The notes below the pieces were generated by a model, which had not been told where the DNA came from, did not search any database, and was given only the letters and a program-made list of their open reading frames with translations. From Siderastrea radians (Eukaryota > Cnidaria > Anthozoa > Scleractinia > Rhizangiidae), in the NCBI GenBank assembly GCA_964017195.1, contig OZ024888.1:13463701-13527700 (forward strand): DNA of 64,000 nt, written 5' to 3'. A program made the translations under genes and the position numbers. Positions 47,201-56,689 of this stretch are shown here, in pieces; position 1 is the first letter of the stretch; each line of letters begins with the position of its first letter.

Positions 47201-48556
47201 ACAGGTCTTGTCGCATTGTTCCGAGTTGTGTCCCTTTCTCAAACATGTAAAACATCTTCTATCACGTTTCAGGACTGTTTTCCGAGCGTTGATGTCAGTG
47301 ACACTTTCACACGATGCCGAGAAATGTATCCCTGAGCAGTAAACACATTTAGGCGTTTGTAGTTGCTGTTTCGAATCCACCAAAAATGCACCTACTGTCG
47401 GATAATCCGTTTTCTTCTGGAACGGAGGTCGTTTAGTTTCAGAGTTACTTGACATGGCTTTGACTTTCTCGCTGATTTCCCGCGCTTCGATTTCGTTCTG
47501 AATTACGTTCAGTATAGATTCGATATCCCAAACATCCTGCGTTGTGTTTCGAGCGACGTGTACTCTGATTTCGGGGGGAAGCTTGGCCATGATGATAGGA
47601 ATTAATAAACTGCCGTATTGATCGGATTTCACACCAAGTGCCTCCAGACCTCGTATGTTAACGCTAAGCTTGTCGTAAAGGTAGCGAAGTTGTGATGGTT
47701 TGTCCGTTGAACATGAAGAAATCTTCAAGAGTTCATCCATGTGTGCTGAGATGAGTTGCTGCGGTTTACCGAATCGCTTATTTAGAATATCAATTGCCGC
47801 GTCGTAGTTTTCTTCGGTGATTGGCAATCCAGCGATAGCGCGAGACGCAGATCCTTCGAGTAGGGATACCAAATAGTTAAACTTGTCGATTTTCGTAAGA
47901 CTATGATTCGCGTGCACTGTGCTTTCGAAGGTATCCCAGAAGGTTCGGAATTGTGTCACTTCGCCTCTGAATTTTGCCAAGGTGATTTTTGGCAGCCGTG
48001 ACTTTGGTGCTTGTGTCGTTGGAATTACTGGATTGTGCTGAATGAGAGGTGGAGGAGACGTTGGTGGAGCGGGAGGCAACGTGTCGTCGGTGACATTCTG
48101 ATGAGAAGATAATCCCGCTGCAGTGAAATTGTTGTGCACTGAAGGATGTACCGATGGAGCGGGTGGAGTCGAAGTGTTCTCGATCGAGATATCTTGTTGA
48201 ACGTATGATCCTTGTGCAACGGTTGTCGGCGTGGTTTTCGGCAAGGCAGGTGTGCTGCTTGATGCGATGTTCTCAAGGGCATCCATGATCCTCATTTTTA
48301 AAAACTCGGTTTCTTCGATTTCTTTAACAATATCGTCGATTTCACTGGCGGCTAATATTTTTTCGTCGAGCTCTTTGAGTAACTGCATTTTTTCATTGAG
48401 CATCGTTTGTATTCGCTTTAGTCGGTTCCTCGATTTAACATCGTGAAGTGCCGCATCGTTTTCCAAAATCTCCTCGGACTCTTCGATTATTTTCGTTACT
48501 ACGCCTCTATTTGCCGCTCGTGTAGCTCGATTTCGTGCTAGCTCCTTTTCTGCCAT
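44267..48556 (-). CDS. BEL/Pao gag-pol polyprotein lacking integrase
   Basis: A single 1429-residue frame starting 16 bases after the primer-binding site. Domains in order: a charged, coiled-coil-like N-terminus (1-95), a Pro-rich linker, and a gag-like DUF1759 region (about 190-345). CCHC-type knuckles follow (404-465, for example CFTCLRKGHNSEQC). The aspartic protease has catalytic FDNGS near 537. Reverse transcriptase (about 810-970) carries YVDDLL at 961. RNase H (about 1160-1290) has GFSDAS and WTDSMS acidic residues. The protein ends at ILWINAVQKSTFPR, where BEL polyproteins normally enter the integrase region. No HHCC or DDE core follows. Translation is otherwise uninterrupted, so the copy is young. 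It could make particles and cDNA but would need integrase from elsewhere; that is inference. Confidence 0.95.
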   Translation of the reverse strand: MAEKELARNRATRAANRGVVTKIIEESEEILENDAALHDVKSRNRLKRIQTMLNEKMQLLKELDEKILAASEIDDIVKEIEETEFLKMRIMDALENIASSSTPALPKTTPTTVAQGSYVQQDISIENTSTPPAPSVHPSVHNNFTAAGLSSHQNVTDDTLPPAPPTSPPPLIQHNPVIPTTQAPKSRLPKITLAKFRGEVTQFRTFWDTFESTVHANHSLTKIDKFNYLVSLLEGSASRAIAGLPITEENYDAAIDILNKRFGKPQQLISAHMDELLKISSCSTDKPSQLRYLYDKLSVNIRGLEALGVKSDQYGSLLIPIIMAKLPPEIRVHVARNTTQDVWDIESILNVIQNEIEAREISEKVKAMSSNSETKRPPFQKKTDYPTVGAFLVDSKQQLQTPKCVYCSGIHFSASCESVTDINARKTVLKRDRRCFTCLRKGHNSEQCDKTCRRCNSGKHHQSICFELNTNSPRNTNTPTSSTSGDQNEKDTENNGVTTATTNSENTNPKRKVLLQTAVAIAKNDEGTKSTTIRILFDNGSQRSYITDNLRSKLQLKSLQTEKLNLNTFGESKFRKQRCDVVNLRLQKSEHDDPITISALTFPVICSPLPAKVHTNYAHLDGLELADEPCSSGNTIDLLIGSDFYWDFVTGETKRGEEGPIAVNSALGWLLSGPISGTVDRSYNTHTNLIIDCQNSLFQPTDDDILANSLKGFWETESIGISDLTANGEGKNESFEIDVKRNGDRYEVKLPWKEDCHPSSNGYQLCESRLRSLHHRLRKDSSLLSEYDNIIQQQLKAGIVEEVPTEELTNKAASQSYYLPHLAVVRKDRETTKVRVVYDGSAKASKKEKSLNDCLQTGPNNLPHVFDMLANFRKNIVGLTADIEKAFLMVGIQDDQRDFLRFLWLDNPSSENPKIIHLKFTRLVFGLRPSPAILGETILHHLELHKQSDPEIAEILGKSFYVDDLLTGECNDEKALAIYQRAQKLMAEGGFNLRKWKTNSPELQREIAESESVAKSISEQNVNKDDDESYAKANTQGLSSNTPIDEDIFVKVLGMNWNTHTDEIIFSFSSLSKYASSLPLTKRSVLKVTAKIYDPMGFLSPLTVEMKILFQELCLEKTNWDTELKGESLRRWKSFLKELSLVDCYRIPRCYFVRQPVDIQLHGFSDASERAYAAVVYVRSTYSDGQVEVRLVASKSRVAPIKRQTIPRLELLGALILARLVNKLKSLGDEIPVTLWTDSMSTLCWIKNERIWKQYVGQRVDEIRRLTPTNAWRHCPGEFNPADLPSRGLRSKELSSCKTWWNGPNFLRNPVDQWPEMSQPAQTEEDEIQREAIKNEPVITHSMVNTSSRDAPDHGIDKIIDIERFSSITNLLRVTAYVNRFINNLKMKTQRKSQRNLNELRADELKNAEILWINAVQKSTFPRIIDSCK

Positions 48557-48571
48557 CGGTCGAGATTCACC

Positions 48572-48589
48572 GCCCCACGTTGGGCGCCA
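48572..48589 (-). promoter_or_regulatory. primer-binding site
   Basis: On the minus strand TGGCGCCCAACGTGGGGC starts directly after the 5' LTR. Its TGGCGCC start is typical of tRNA-primed LTR retrotransposons. The priming tRNA was not identified. Confidence 0.8.
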
Positions 48590-48802
48590 TGTAATAAACT
48601 CGTAAAAAGAACCACACTCGTTTGTTGATTAAACCATTTATTCAGCTAGACTTGAAGCGTCAGAAACTATATACAAGTAATTCTACAAAACCGGAAAATC
48701 AAGTTGGGAAATCAAGGTGTGTCCTGTACAAACAAAACCGCAAAAGCGTGACTAAATGTTGCATAACAAAGATCGATATAATACACGTGACTGTTCGTGA
48801 CA
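48590..48802 (-). repeat. 5' LTR of BEL element
   Basis: 213 bp, differing from the other LTR by A/G near 48728 and C/T near 48796. It should hold the promoter for the minus-strand transcript. Confidence 0.9.
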
Positions 48803-48807
48803 AGAAC

Positions 48808-49755
48808 ATAAGCACAGTAGATAACGGCAAAAAGGAAAACCATGGCGATAAAAGGGAACATAGGACTTACCTCTGTGTCCATAACGGGAACGTCATGACG
48901 ATTAAAGGCTTTAAAGCTTGATGAATACAACTTCGTAAACATTTCCTCAATTACTTCGCATAGTTAAGGCATCAGACTGAACGCAAAGTAAAGCTTCTAT
49001 TAAATGAAGCGTTATTAGCCTTCCTTTCCTATCACAACGAGTGTATATTCCTCTGTTTGCGATGAAAAATTTTAATTTGCAGAGTAACATTTCAGGGAGC
49101 CTTCTTTAGCTTAAGTTTCCTATTTGTACGTTTTTCCGATATCACTTCTCCGCGTCCCCGATCTCACGTCCCCACGAGACCCCGCGTCCCACGTCCCCAA
49201 ACACGCATCCCCATGTCCCCGTACCCGGTTTCGGTGAGGAGACGTTTTCTGAGTTTTCGTTGTACTGTGATTTCTCAGACCGTGTTTTTTTATTGTGGAT
49301 TTCGTTTCTCAGCTCCGGACGTTCGGAACAAAATCGGAACAGAATGAAGTTTGAAAAAATTGGGCAAGGTCAGGAGTTGTCTTCTTTGCCACGGAATACG
49401 ACTGGACGACGAAATTAAAATATAAAGAAAAGGTCCTAATGACAGTCCAAACAAAATTATATTATTTCGTGTGCCTTTGGTGTGTCTCTCACGATCACTC
49501 ATTATAGTCTCCAGGTTGGAAACGTTGTTAAAAAACAACGACAACAAAAACAAAACAAAACAAAACTGCAACCCCTTTGTCTGATTTTCACCGGTAAAAA
49601 AAAAAACACGACGATGACTCAACGCATTTTCCAAACCACCGCGAACAAGAAAAAAAAACAACAATTTTGTTGCAGCACCGACTTTTCAACGATACCGCTG
49701 AACACAGGAAAGCTATGTTCCTATGTGGGCAATCGGTTGGTCGGTAAGACACATA
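48808..49755. other. no gene seen; CGTCCCC low-complexity tract
   Basis: About 49145-49230 is a run of CGCGTCCCC/CACGTCCCC-like words. The ATG at about 48898 (minus) followed by a GTAAGTCC donor is a possible but unsupported exon. Other frames are A- or T-run driven. Confidence 0.35.
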
Positions 49756-50375
49756 GCACAGTGGAATCCCGACTTTTCGAACCAATTTTTTTTTCGAAAC
49801 TCCTAGGGAAACGACAATTGGCTCGAAAAATCGGATTTCGAAAACTCGAAGGTGGCACGAAATCACGCCTGATTTACGAGGTATTGTTTTATAACAACCG
49901 GGAAAGCAAACAGAAATACCATGACACTCTTGTACAGTTTAAGCTTTCATCCTCTCTTGATTTCATTTGAAAGGTCACACGTCAGGGTTTTACTCGACTC
50001 AAAAGATAGAACCACCCCGCACACGGCGTAATAAACAGCGCGTGCCCGGAAGCCAGGCCTAATGAGTGACTATTCAAATGAAAGGCACTGAGCAGTACTT
50101 TCCTTGGTACTGTTTACTGTGTAATAGAAGGTGGTTTTACCTTTTGAGTCTGGAATACTCATTACTTCTCTACTTTCCTGCGGTTCGAGAAATCGAAGCT
50201 AATTTGTTATAAATTTCTTCCATGGAAAGCAAGAATTGGTTTGAAATATCGAGAGTTTCGAAAAACTGAGGGTTCGAAAAATCGGGCGTAAAAATTACAG
50301 TGTTTGACTGAAGTAAATCCAAGGGAAACATGCCATGGTTCAAAAAATCGAGGGTCAAAAATCGGGATTCCCCTC
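49756..50375. mobile_element. Tigger/pogo-like MITE, 620 bp
   Basis: The left end (CAGTGGAATCCCGACTTTTC) and the right end read inwards (AGGGGAATCCCGATTTTTG) match. TA lies just outside both (49754-49755 and 50376-50377). Inside are repeated TTCGAAAAATCGG words on both strands. The TIR type and TA target suit Tigger elements of the Tc1/mariner group. No transposase is present. Confidence 0.65.
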
Positions 50376-50377
50376 TA

Positions 50378-51188
50378 AGTGAAGTCAACTTCCCGTACTG
50401 AAGTGGAAGCCATAAGACAACAATACAAAGATAACAATTAAAGAACAAGGAAAAAAGAAAGAATGATGGTAACAGTTGCGAGAAGGCCTAAAGAAACTAT
50501 GAAGCTTATGTTAATTAGGCCTCCAATTATAATGATTACAGTTGAAATTAAAATTATAGCGACGGATGCTAACATAGTTTTACCAAAATACAGTTCATTA
50601 CAAAATTAAAAGGACAAGTAACTGAATATTTTACAAGAACAATTTGAGGCAAAAGTAGACACATATCTAAGAATTACTAATAGTTATTACAACTAAATGC
50701 CTTCAGTGATTTCTTAAAGGAAGCTGGAGAGGTCGAACTGAAGAGAGAATACGCGTTAAGAGAGTTGTAAGACTTAGGTCCTTGGTAAAAACCAGAAAAT
50801 CTTTTGATGTTAGTCCGACAGAAAGGCAAACAAAAGGTACGAGAGTTTGCATTCTGTTATCCATGATAAGTTCTTATTAAAAGTGCTTGAAGGCAAATTA
50901 AACTTTTGAACACAAACAGTCACTTGATATTTTAAATGAAATTCTTTGATCATTAAAATGCTTGCTCATATTGTAAAACATTAATTTTTTTCAATTTTAA
51001 TTATCTGACTTCTTATACTTAATTATTGATTGATTTATTTACAAATTTAAAAAAAATAGATTTAAATTAAAGAAATAAATTGAAAGAGATTGTTGATGTT
51101 GTCATTGATCTCTATCTACTTTGTGTCAGTCAGTGACTAAGAAAATCAAGTTAGGACTTGCTCTAGCCAGATCTCATACCTAAACATT
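50378..51188. other. no gene seen
   Basis: AT-rich sequence with poly-T and poly-A tracts near 50980-51070 and no supported open frame. Confidence 0.4.
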
Positions 51189-51491
51189 TTAGACAGGAGA
51201 AAATGCAACTTCAATACACGAGCTTGCAATTTCATTGGCCCACTGGCTCAAATGCAGTTTTTTGCAATGGTGGTTCATATCCTGGCCAGGTATACACTTA
51301 ATTTGTTCATTGTTGAGAACAGCATCACAGATGTTCTTGAATGAGCTAAAAAAACAATCATTCTTTTGGATTGAGAAATAGCTTGATTTCTTACATTCTG
51401 GAACACAAGATTGAAGGATACAATTATTTGCTTCTGCACATTCTTCCTGGAGCTGTACTTGGGCAATATGAGCCCCAGTTACAGATGACAA
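51189..51491 (-). other. unrecognised cysteine-containing open frame
   Basis: A 100-codon frame with about ten cysteines (VTGAHIAQVQLQEECAEANN near its start) lies on the same strand, about 100 bases downstream of the SAP-like gene's stop codon. No signal peptide, domain or clear splice site links it to that gene. It could be a further exon or a chance frame. Confidence 0.25.
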
Positions 51492-51586
51492 ATGTTTCAG
51501 CCCGAGTCTTAATTTCTAACAGACACAATGCAGATAGTTTAAATTGTCTTGGCTTGTTTCATTGCGGGTCGTTTGTGACCTTCTAG

Positions 51587-52183
51587 TTAATACATCTTGT
51601 CATGGTCGGGCAAACGATTGATTCGTATCGGTTTTCCCGATGTTTCGAACTTTTTCGTCCTGGAGAATGCATAGCTCTCCGTTAGATGTTCTGTATCGGT
51701 AGCCCTCTTGAAAAAATGCTCCACAGCTGAGTGGGTGACAACGGGGATATTCTCCAGAGATGTTGTCCAGCCGCTTGCACGGAATTCTCTATCGGGTATT
51801 TTCTCCAGTACGATACGCTCATCACTGATATGTTCTTTTCGGTTTTGCTCGAAAACTTTTCCGTCTGGGTCTTTTAGATTTTTCTTGTCCCAGCCATTTG
51901 CAATACGTAACTCGACTCTGGTAGAGGAGAAAGTAATAAACTACTTTTTGGCAGTGATGTTTCATCCTCCGATTTGAATTCAATACATCACAGGCTAAAA
52001 CCTACTTCGTACAACTTACTTGTTTTTCAGCTCTTTGACATTAAGGTCACTCAAATTGTGGCATCCCCTACACTTTAACCACCATAAAGCTTCAGCTCTC
52101 GTCAGCTTTTGAACATCTTTGGTGAATTTAATGCCAGGAATGTCGTCCTCGGTGAGCTGAATCTCGCCGGCAACAGCCGTCAT
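51587..52183 (-). CDS. SAP-like N-terminal protein, two exons, probably truncated
   Basis: Exon 1 (52183-52020) begins MTAVAGEIQLTEDDIPGIKF and contains LTRAEALWWLKCRGCHNLSD, a SAP-like helix-turn-helix pattern. A GTAAGT donor and a CCTCTACCAG acceptor bound a 102-base intron. Exon 2 (51917-51587) continues in frame as VELRIANGWDKKNLKDPDGK and ends at TAA. The 164-residue product resembles, from memory, the N-terminal part of cnidarian proteins that combine a SAP-like domain with SWIM zinc-finger or YqaJ-type regions (GWTTSL is a shared motif). The C-terminal part is absent here, so it is a truncated copy or more exons follow. A DNA-binding role is inference. Confidence 0.6.
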
Positions 52184-52319
52184 GTTTGTTTACGTTTTCA
52201 ATTTTTTTGGTACATTTACCTACAATGCATTGCGCGACGCCATCTTTTTCCCTTACAGTGGATTTTAAATTTCCTTTATTTTCTAAGTATTTTCCCTTCA
52301 ATTCGCGTTCATTCCAGAA

Positions 52320-52620
52320 TACTTTTAACAAGGGGGCGTTTACATGATACCGGTGCGACATTCATCCCACTACAAGATGAAAACTTCATATCGCGTTTAC
52401 ATAAACCGTGTTTATGCCGAGGTGACTTTTATTTTGGAACCAAATGGTTAAACTTTAAAGGAATGTAAAACGAACAGTCATACCCCGTTCATATGATACC
52501 AGTATGGGTTTTCATACTGGAATCTCAATGCGGTGCAGCAACCAGGGTAAGCTCAACCCGGTATGACCACAGGCTTACCAGTCTCTGTTTGTGTGGTGGA
52601 CTGTGCATTTGTGTGGTGGA
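52320..52620. repeat. possible MITE or repeat
   Basis: Contains 'tttacatgataccggt' at 52338 and 'ttcatatgataccagt' at 52489, plus two copies of 'gtgtggtggactgtgcat' at about 52590-52625. No gene is seen to 52970. Confidence 0.35.
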
Positions 52621-52971
52621 CTGTGCATAATGTGCATAATGGCTGTGTCTGTTTGTCAAATTAGCAAAACTGAAGCTGAAATTTAAGAGTTTTCAAACTG
52701 AGGAAAATGAGATAAAAACTCATAAAATTGCTGCCATAGTGTTTTGATTTGTGTTTCTGTGTTTATTTCTGCGATTTAAGACTTGGGAAAGCGATGTTTG
52801 CAAAATAACGGTCGGACTCGCTCAAAAGTAGATCAGATGAACACACCCCTAATATTTCACATTTGAAAAAACGCCTCAGATTGACACTATAGTTGTTGGG
52901 AGGGCAAAATTCATTCATGGTGGCTTCTTTTAAGGCAAGACTCACAGAAAAACAAAATGTCAAAAGTCATA

Positions 52972-54495
52972 TTATAACTGTTCCTGTTTCATTTCTTTAA
53001 CGTGACACAATAGTTCATAAATGCTGTAGGAATCGTCTGGCTGCTCGTACTTGATAGGTGTCTGTGTGCTGTGTCTTCTTTTATGTTTCTTTCCACAATG
53101 TTCGCATTCAAAAGATGTTTGTCCATTGTGCGTTCTTTTATGTCTCTTTAAATACACAGCTCGACTGAAACATTTGCCACACTGATTACATTCAAAAGGC
53201 TTCTCTCCGGTGTGAGTTTGTCCATGTAGCTTTAGATTACTTGTCTGAGAAAAGCATTTACCACACTGATCACATTCAAAAGGTTTCTCTCCGGTGTGAG
53301 TTTGTCCATGTAGCTTTAGTCTACTTGCTTGAGAAAAGTATTTACCACACTGGTTGCATTTAAATGGTTTCTCTCCACTATGTGTCTTTCTGTGTTGTTT
53401 TAGATTAATTTTTACACTAAAACATTTACCGCACTGTTCGCACTGAAAAGGTTTCTCTCCACTATGTGTTCTTGTATGAAGTTTTAGATGGCTTTTCGAA
53501 CTAAAACATTTGCCACACTGATCGCATTTAAAAGGTTTCTCTCCACTGTGTGTTCTTTTATGTCTCCTTAAATCCCCAGTTACGCTAAAACATTTACCGC
53601 ACTGCTCGCATTCAAAAGGTTTCTCTCCGTGGTGCGTTTTTTCGTGTCGGTCTAGATTAGCTTTTTTATTAAAACGTTTGTGACACTGGCGGCACTGAAA
53701 GGGTTTTCCTCCACTGTGTATTAGTTTATGTCTCTTTAGGGTCCCAGTTTCGCTAAAACATCTGCCACACTGATCGCATTCAAAAGGTTTCTCTCCACTG
53801 TGTGTTCTTTTATGTCTCCTTAGATCCCCAGTTTTGCTAAAACATTTACCGCACTGCTCGCATTCAAAGGGTTTCTCTCCACTGTGGGTCCTTTTATGTA
53901 TCATTAGATATCCTGCATGTCTAAAACATTTTCCGCACTGATTACATTCAAACGCTTTCTCCCCACTGTGAGTTCTTTTATGTTTCTTTACATCTCCTGC
54001 TTGAGTAAAACATTTTCCGCACTGGTCACATTCAAACGGTTTCTCTCCACTGTGTGTTCTTTTATGACTATCTAGGTTCCCAGCTTGAGTGAAACATTTA
54101 CCACACTGCTCGCATTCAAAAGGTTTCTCCCCGCTGTGTGTTCTTTCGTGTCGGTCTAGATTAGCTTTTTGATTAAAACATTTGTGACACTGGCGGCACT
54201 GAAAGGGTTTCTCTCCAGTGTGTATTCGTTTATGAATCTTTAGATTTCCTGATGAACTAAAACATTTGCCACACTGATCGCATTCAAATTTTTTTCGTCC
54301 GTTTTGCCTGTTTTGACGTCGCCTTAGATATTCGACTTGATTAACCTCAATGCCACCCTGATCTCCTTCAACAGAGTTGCCTCCACTCTCTGTTGTTTTA
54401 CGTGGTAGAAGATTTTCTGGTTTCTCTTCAGAATAAGTCGCACTTTGTTCCTGATCAGATAAACTGGTGCTGTACTCTGTGTAGTTTGAGGCCAT
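52972..54495 (-). CDS. C2H2 zinc-finger protein, 14 fingers
   Basis: 507 residues from ATG at 54495. An upstream in-frame ATG at 54633 is less likely, because a strong acceptor (TTTCTCTCACTTTAG) lies between them and the upstream part looks like intron. Residues 1-68 are acidic and Ser/Thr-rich with no KRAB or BTB. From about 70 to 461 run fourteen C2H2 fingers of 28 residues, mostly FECDQCGKCFSQTSNLKLH-like, joined by H(T/S)GEKPF linkers. A degenerate fifteenth (FECEHCGKKHKRRHS) lacks a proper finger and is followed by a 30-residue tail. It is probably a nuclear DNA-binding regulator; the target is unknown. Fingers 2 and 8, and 6 and 9, are near-duplicates, which indicates internal duplication. 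A GAAATAAACAC sequence near 52760 (minus) may be the polyadenylation signal. Confidence 0.9.
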   Translation of the reverse strand: MASNYTEYSTSLSDQEQSATYSEEKPENLLPRKTTESGGNSVEGDQGGIEVNQVEYLRRRQNRQNGRKKFECDQCGKCFSSSGNLKIHKRIHTGEKPFQCRQCHKCFNQKANLDRHERTHSGEKPFECEQCGKCFTQAGNLDSHKRTHSGEKPFECDQCGKCFTQAGDVKKHKRTHSGEKAFECNQCGKCFRHAGYLMIHKRTHSGEKPFECEQCGKCFSKTGDLRRHKRTHSGEKPFECDQCGRCFSETGTLKRHKLIHSGGKPFQCRQCHKRFNKKANLDRHEKTHHGEKPFECEQCGKCFSVTGDLRRHKRTHSGEKPFKCDQCGKCFSSKSHLKLHTRTHSGEKPFQCEQCGKCFSVKINLKQHRKTHSGEKPFKCNQCGKYFSQASRLKLHGQTHTGEKPFECDQCGKCFSQTSNLKLHGQTHTGEKPFECNQCGKCFSRAVYLKRHKRTHNGQTSFECEHCGKKHKRRHSTQTPIKYEQPDDSYSIYELLCHVKEMKQEQL

Positions 54496-54650
54496 GGAAA
54501 TGCTGAAGATTTTCTTTATCACAAATTTCACCCGTAGCCTAAAGTGAGAGAAAGAAAACAAATAGAACATCTTTACCTGACTTGGTGAAAATGTATAGGA
54601 GCCAAAAATAACGCTATTCAGTCGAAGCTCCACTTATGTGCCGCCCTTAA

Positions 54651-55017
54651 GGACGTGGGCCTTAATATAGTTGTAGACTGTGAGGGAAAACAGCAAGACC
54701 TACTGGAATCTGGGGTGGGTAACCACGCATTTTTAAGTGATAAATAAGTAACCATAATTCTAAAAAAGCTTTAATATACAAAGACTGTCTGGCATTTTCT
54801 TTTCAAATTTAAGCTCAATTATCACTGAAAAATGTGCGGTTACCCCTCCCCCATTTCCTTATGGGATTCTGACATCCCTTGCTATGGACTGCTTTTTCCA
54901 CATAGTCATGAACCGCGCAGAAATTCCCTCGTATTAACTCCTTAAGAGACCCGAATGTCTCGGACCAGACCTGATATGCGCAGAACGTACGCGCAGTAAA
55001 AAAAGAGGGCATCGTCC
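54651..55017. mobile_element. TTAA-type MITE, family copy 3
   Basis: TTAA at 54647-54650 and 55018-55021 bound inverted ends (GGACGTGGGCC and GGGCATCGTCC). The sequence matches copies at 22776-23179 and 24032-25339. It lies just upstream of the zinc-finger start, in its putative 5' region. Confidence 0.75.
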
Positions 55018-55039
55018 TTAAGCGACTAGAGAAGTAGCA

Positions 55040-56250
55040 AACAAGATTCTTTTATCGCCCCTCCTCCAGTTTCGGCCTGACAGTACAACTTCGCTCGAGT
55101 AAATTATTAAAAGTGAACGACGCAAGGAAATTCCTATGCTGACAAACCCTTCCCCCTGCTATCTATTGAACACATCCACATCTCAAACAGTACACTTTGT
55201 TTGCCCCCTACATTTCCCTTGGGAGCGTTCATGTTCCCAAGATAATTGAAAACGATAGTTTACACAAAATGTAAGGGGGCGGGGGGGGGGGGGTGGGGGG
55301 CAAAGAAAGTGTATTATTGGAGATGTGAAAGTAGTCAATAGGAGCATAAATATCGTATACTTACGACGTCATTCATTTTTAACACAAGGTAGTTTTGACA
55401 AGCAGCTGCAACCTCGTTCCTAGGAAGGGAAAAGGCACTAGGAACGAGGTCGAAGAAACTGACAGAGTGGGAAGAGATCACGGCTAAATTAAGATGATCA
55501 CATTAATTCTGCTAGAGGTAAACCTGAGAGCGTACCCTTGCAAGAAACGAAGGAAAATCGTCGGTGAAAAGGCAGATCAAACTGTCCGAAACATGTTTCG
55601 CATGACGTTTAAAAACGACGAAAAACCAACTGAAGAGAGCGGAAAAATCTACGAAAAATAGGTTTTCCTTGGAAGAGGGAAAACATTTTTATATTAGGTC
55701 TATTTAAATGTTCCTTTCCACGGTAAGAATCACTAAAATGTAAGTTTGAACCAGCTGCCAATTGATGCCCACCGTAACAGTGGTGATGAACTTGCGTTAG
55801 TGCCTATCTCTAGTAACAAATAAGGAAAGACCACCCGTAAAACATTCCCCGGCAACATTTGCTCAGACGAATTTATAACTCACACAAGTAAGTTAAACAA
55901 TCTCCATGGCAGCACTAAAGGTATTTCAGCAGACAAAAACTTTTTGATCTCCCTTCCTCCGTCTCTTTCAGCCTCACAGGACAACCTCACTCGTGTAAGT
56001 GAACATTGAAATAAAGAGACGAACGAGGCAAGGAAATTCATACGCTGACAAACCCTTTTGCCCGTTCTCTATAGGAGCATACATATCGTACCACTTGTGA
56101 CGTCCCCATTTTAAACACAAGGTGTTCTGCAGTTGCAACCGACCCACTGCAACCTCGTTCCTAGCAAGAGAAAAGGCAATGGGAACGAGGTTGAAGCAAC
56201 TGGAGTGGGAGTCGTAATTTAGCCATGTATTGTCAGATCTCCGATCACAT
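55040..56250. repeat. tandem duplication, unit about 800 bp
   Basis: About 55060-55480 and 55950-56200 share 'gcaaggaaattc', 'gctgacaaaccctt' and 'gcaacctcgttcctag' in the same order. A G-run interrupted by C and T sits at 55278-55302. No gene is recognised. Confidence 0.6.
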
Positions 56251-56689
56251 TAATTGTACCCTGACAACAGTGAAGGTTTTTTTACGCTTAACCTCAAGTA
56301 CCATAACAAACCATGTCATGCCCAGAGTGGGTCTGTTCACATTCTGCTTGACAAAAAATACGGGTATTCTTATTATGCTCAATTCTGCTTGGCTAAACAG
56401 CTAGATTCACAAATTTCACACAGAAAATGCTCTGTTTCACCAGATTAAACTGCAAAGGCCTGTGGTCTTACGATGAATGCATATGTTTAGTGAAATTCCA
56501 GGTTTAGCTTAAATTAAATTAAAAATTTCCACCACCTTCTAGAAGAAACTGTTTGGAATTGTGACAATTGTCCCTAGGGAATGCAATTGTCCATCTCTTC
56601 TCACCCCAAAATGGAAATAACTGCCACCATTGAATAAGAGCTTCCTCTTCTCACATTTGCACATTAATGCTCATGCCCTATTGCTCATT
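56251..56689. other. no gene seen
   Basis: The open frame at 56254-56448 has no recognisable motif. Confidence 0.35.

Larger units (their letters stand above)
43958..48802 (-). mobile_element. BEL/Pao LTR retrotransposon, integrase deleted
   Basis: Two 213-bp LTRs (43958-44170 and 48590-48802) flank one long minus-strand open frame. The target duplication AGAAC is present on both sides (43953-43957 and 48803-48807). The LTRs differ at only two positions, so insertion is recent. The element is 4845 bp; intact BEL elements are usually longer. Only 97 bases separate the stop codon from the 3' LTR, so the integrase domain is missing. Confidence 0.93.

Noticed and set aside
43990..48921. Matching plus-strand open frames at both LTRs
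   Set aside because: They are antisense frames within the two LTR copies, not genes.
43776..48942. BEL insertion disrupting a small membrane-protein frame on the minus strand
   Set aside because: Open frames abut both LTRs, but the two flanks are in different frames once the target duplication is counted once, so continuity is not supported.
49482..49970. 162-codon open frame at 49482
   Set aside because: It runs through poly-A tracts and the left part of a Tigger-like MITE; composition explains it.
54496..54633. N-terminal extension of the zinc-finger protein to 54633
   Set aside because: A strong splice acceptor lies inside, and the extension is hydrophobic and unlike the rest; the start at 54495 is more likely.
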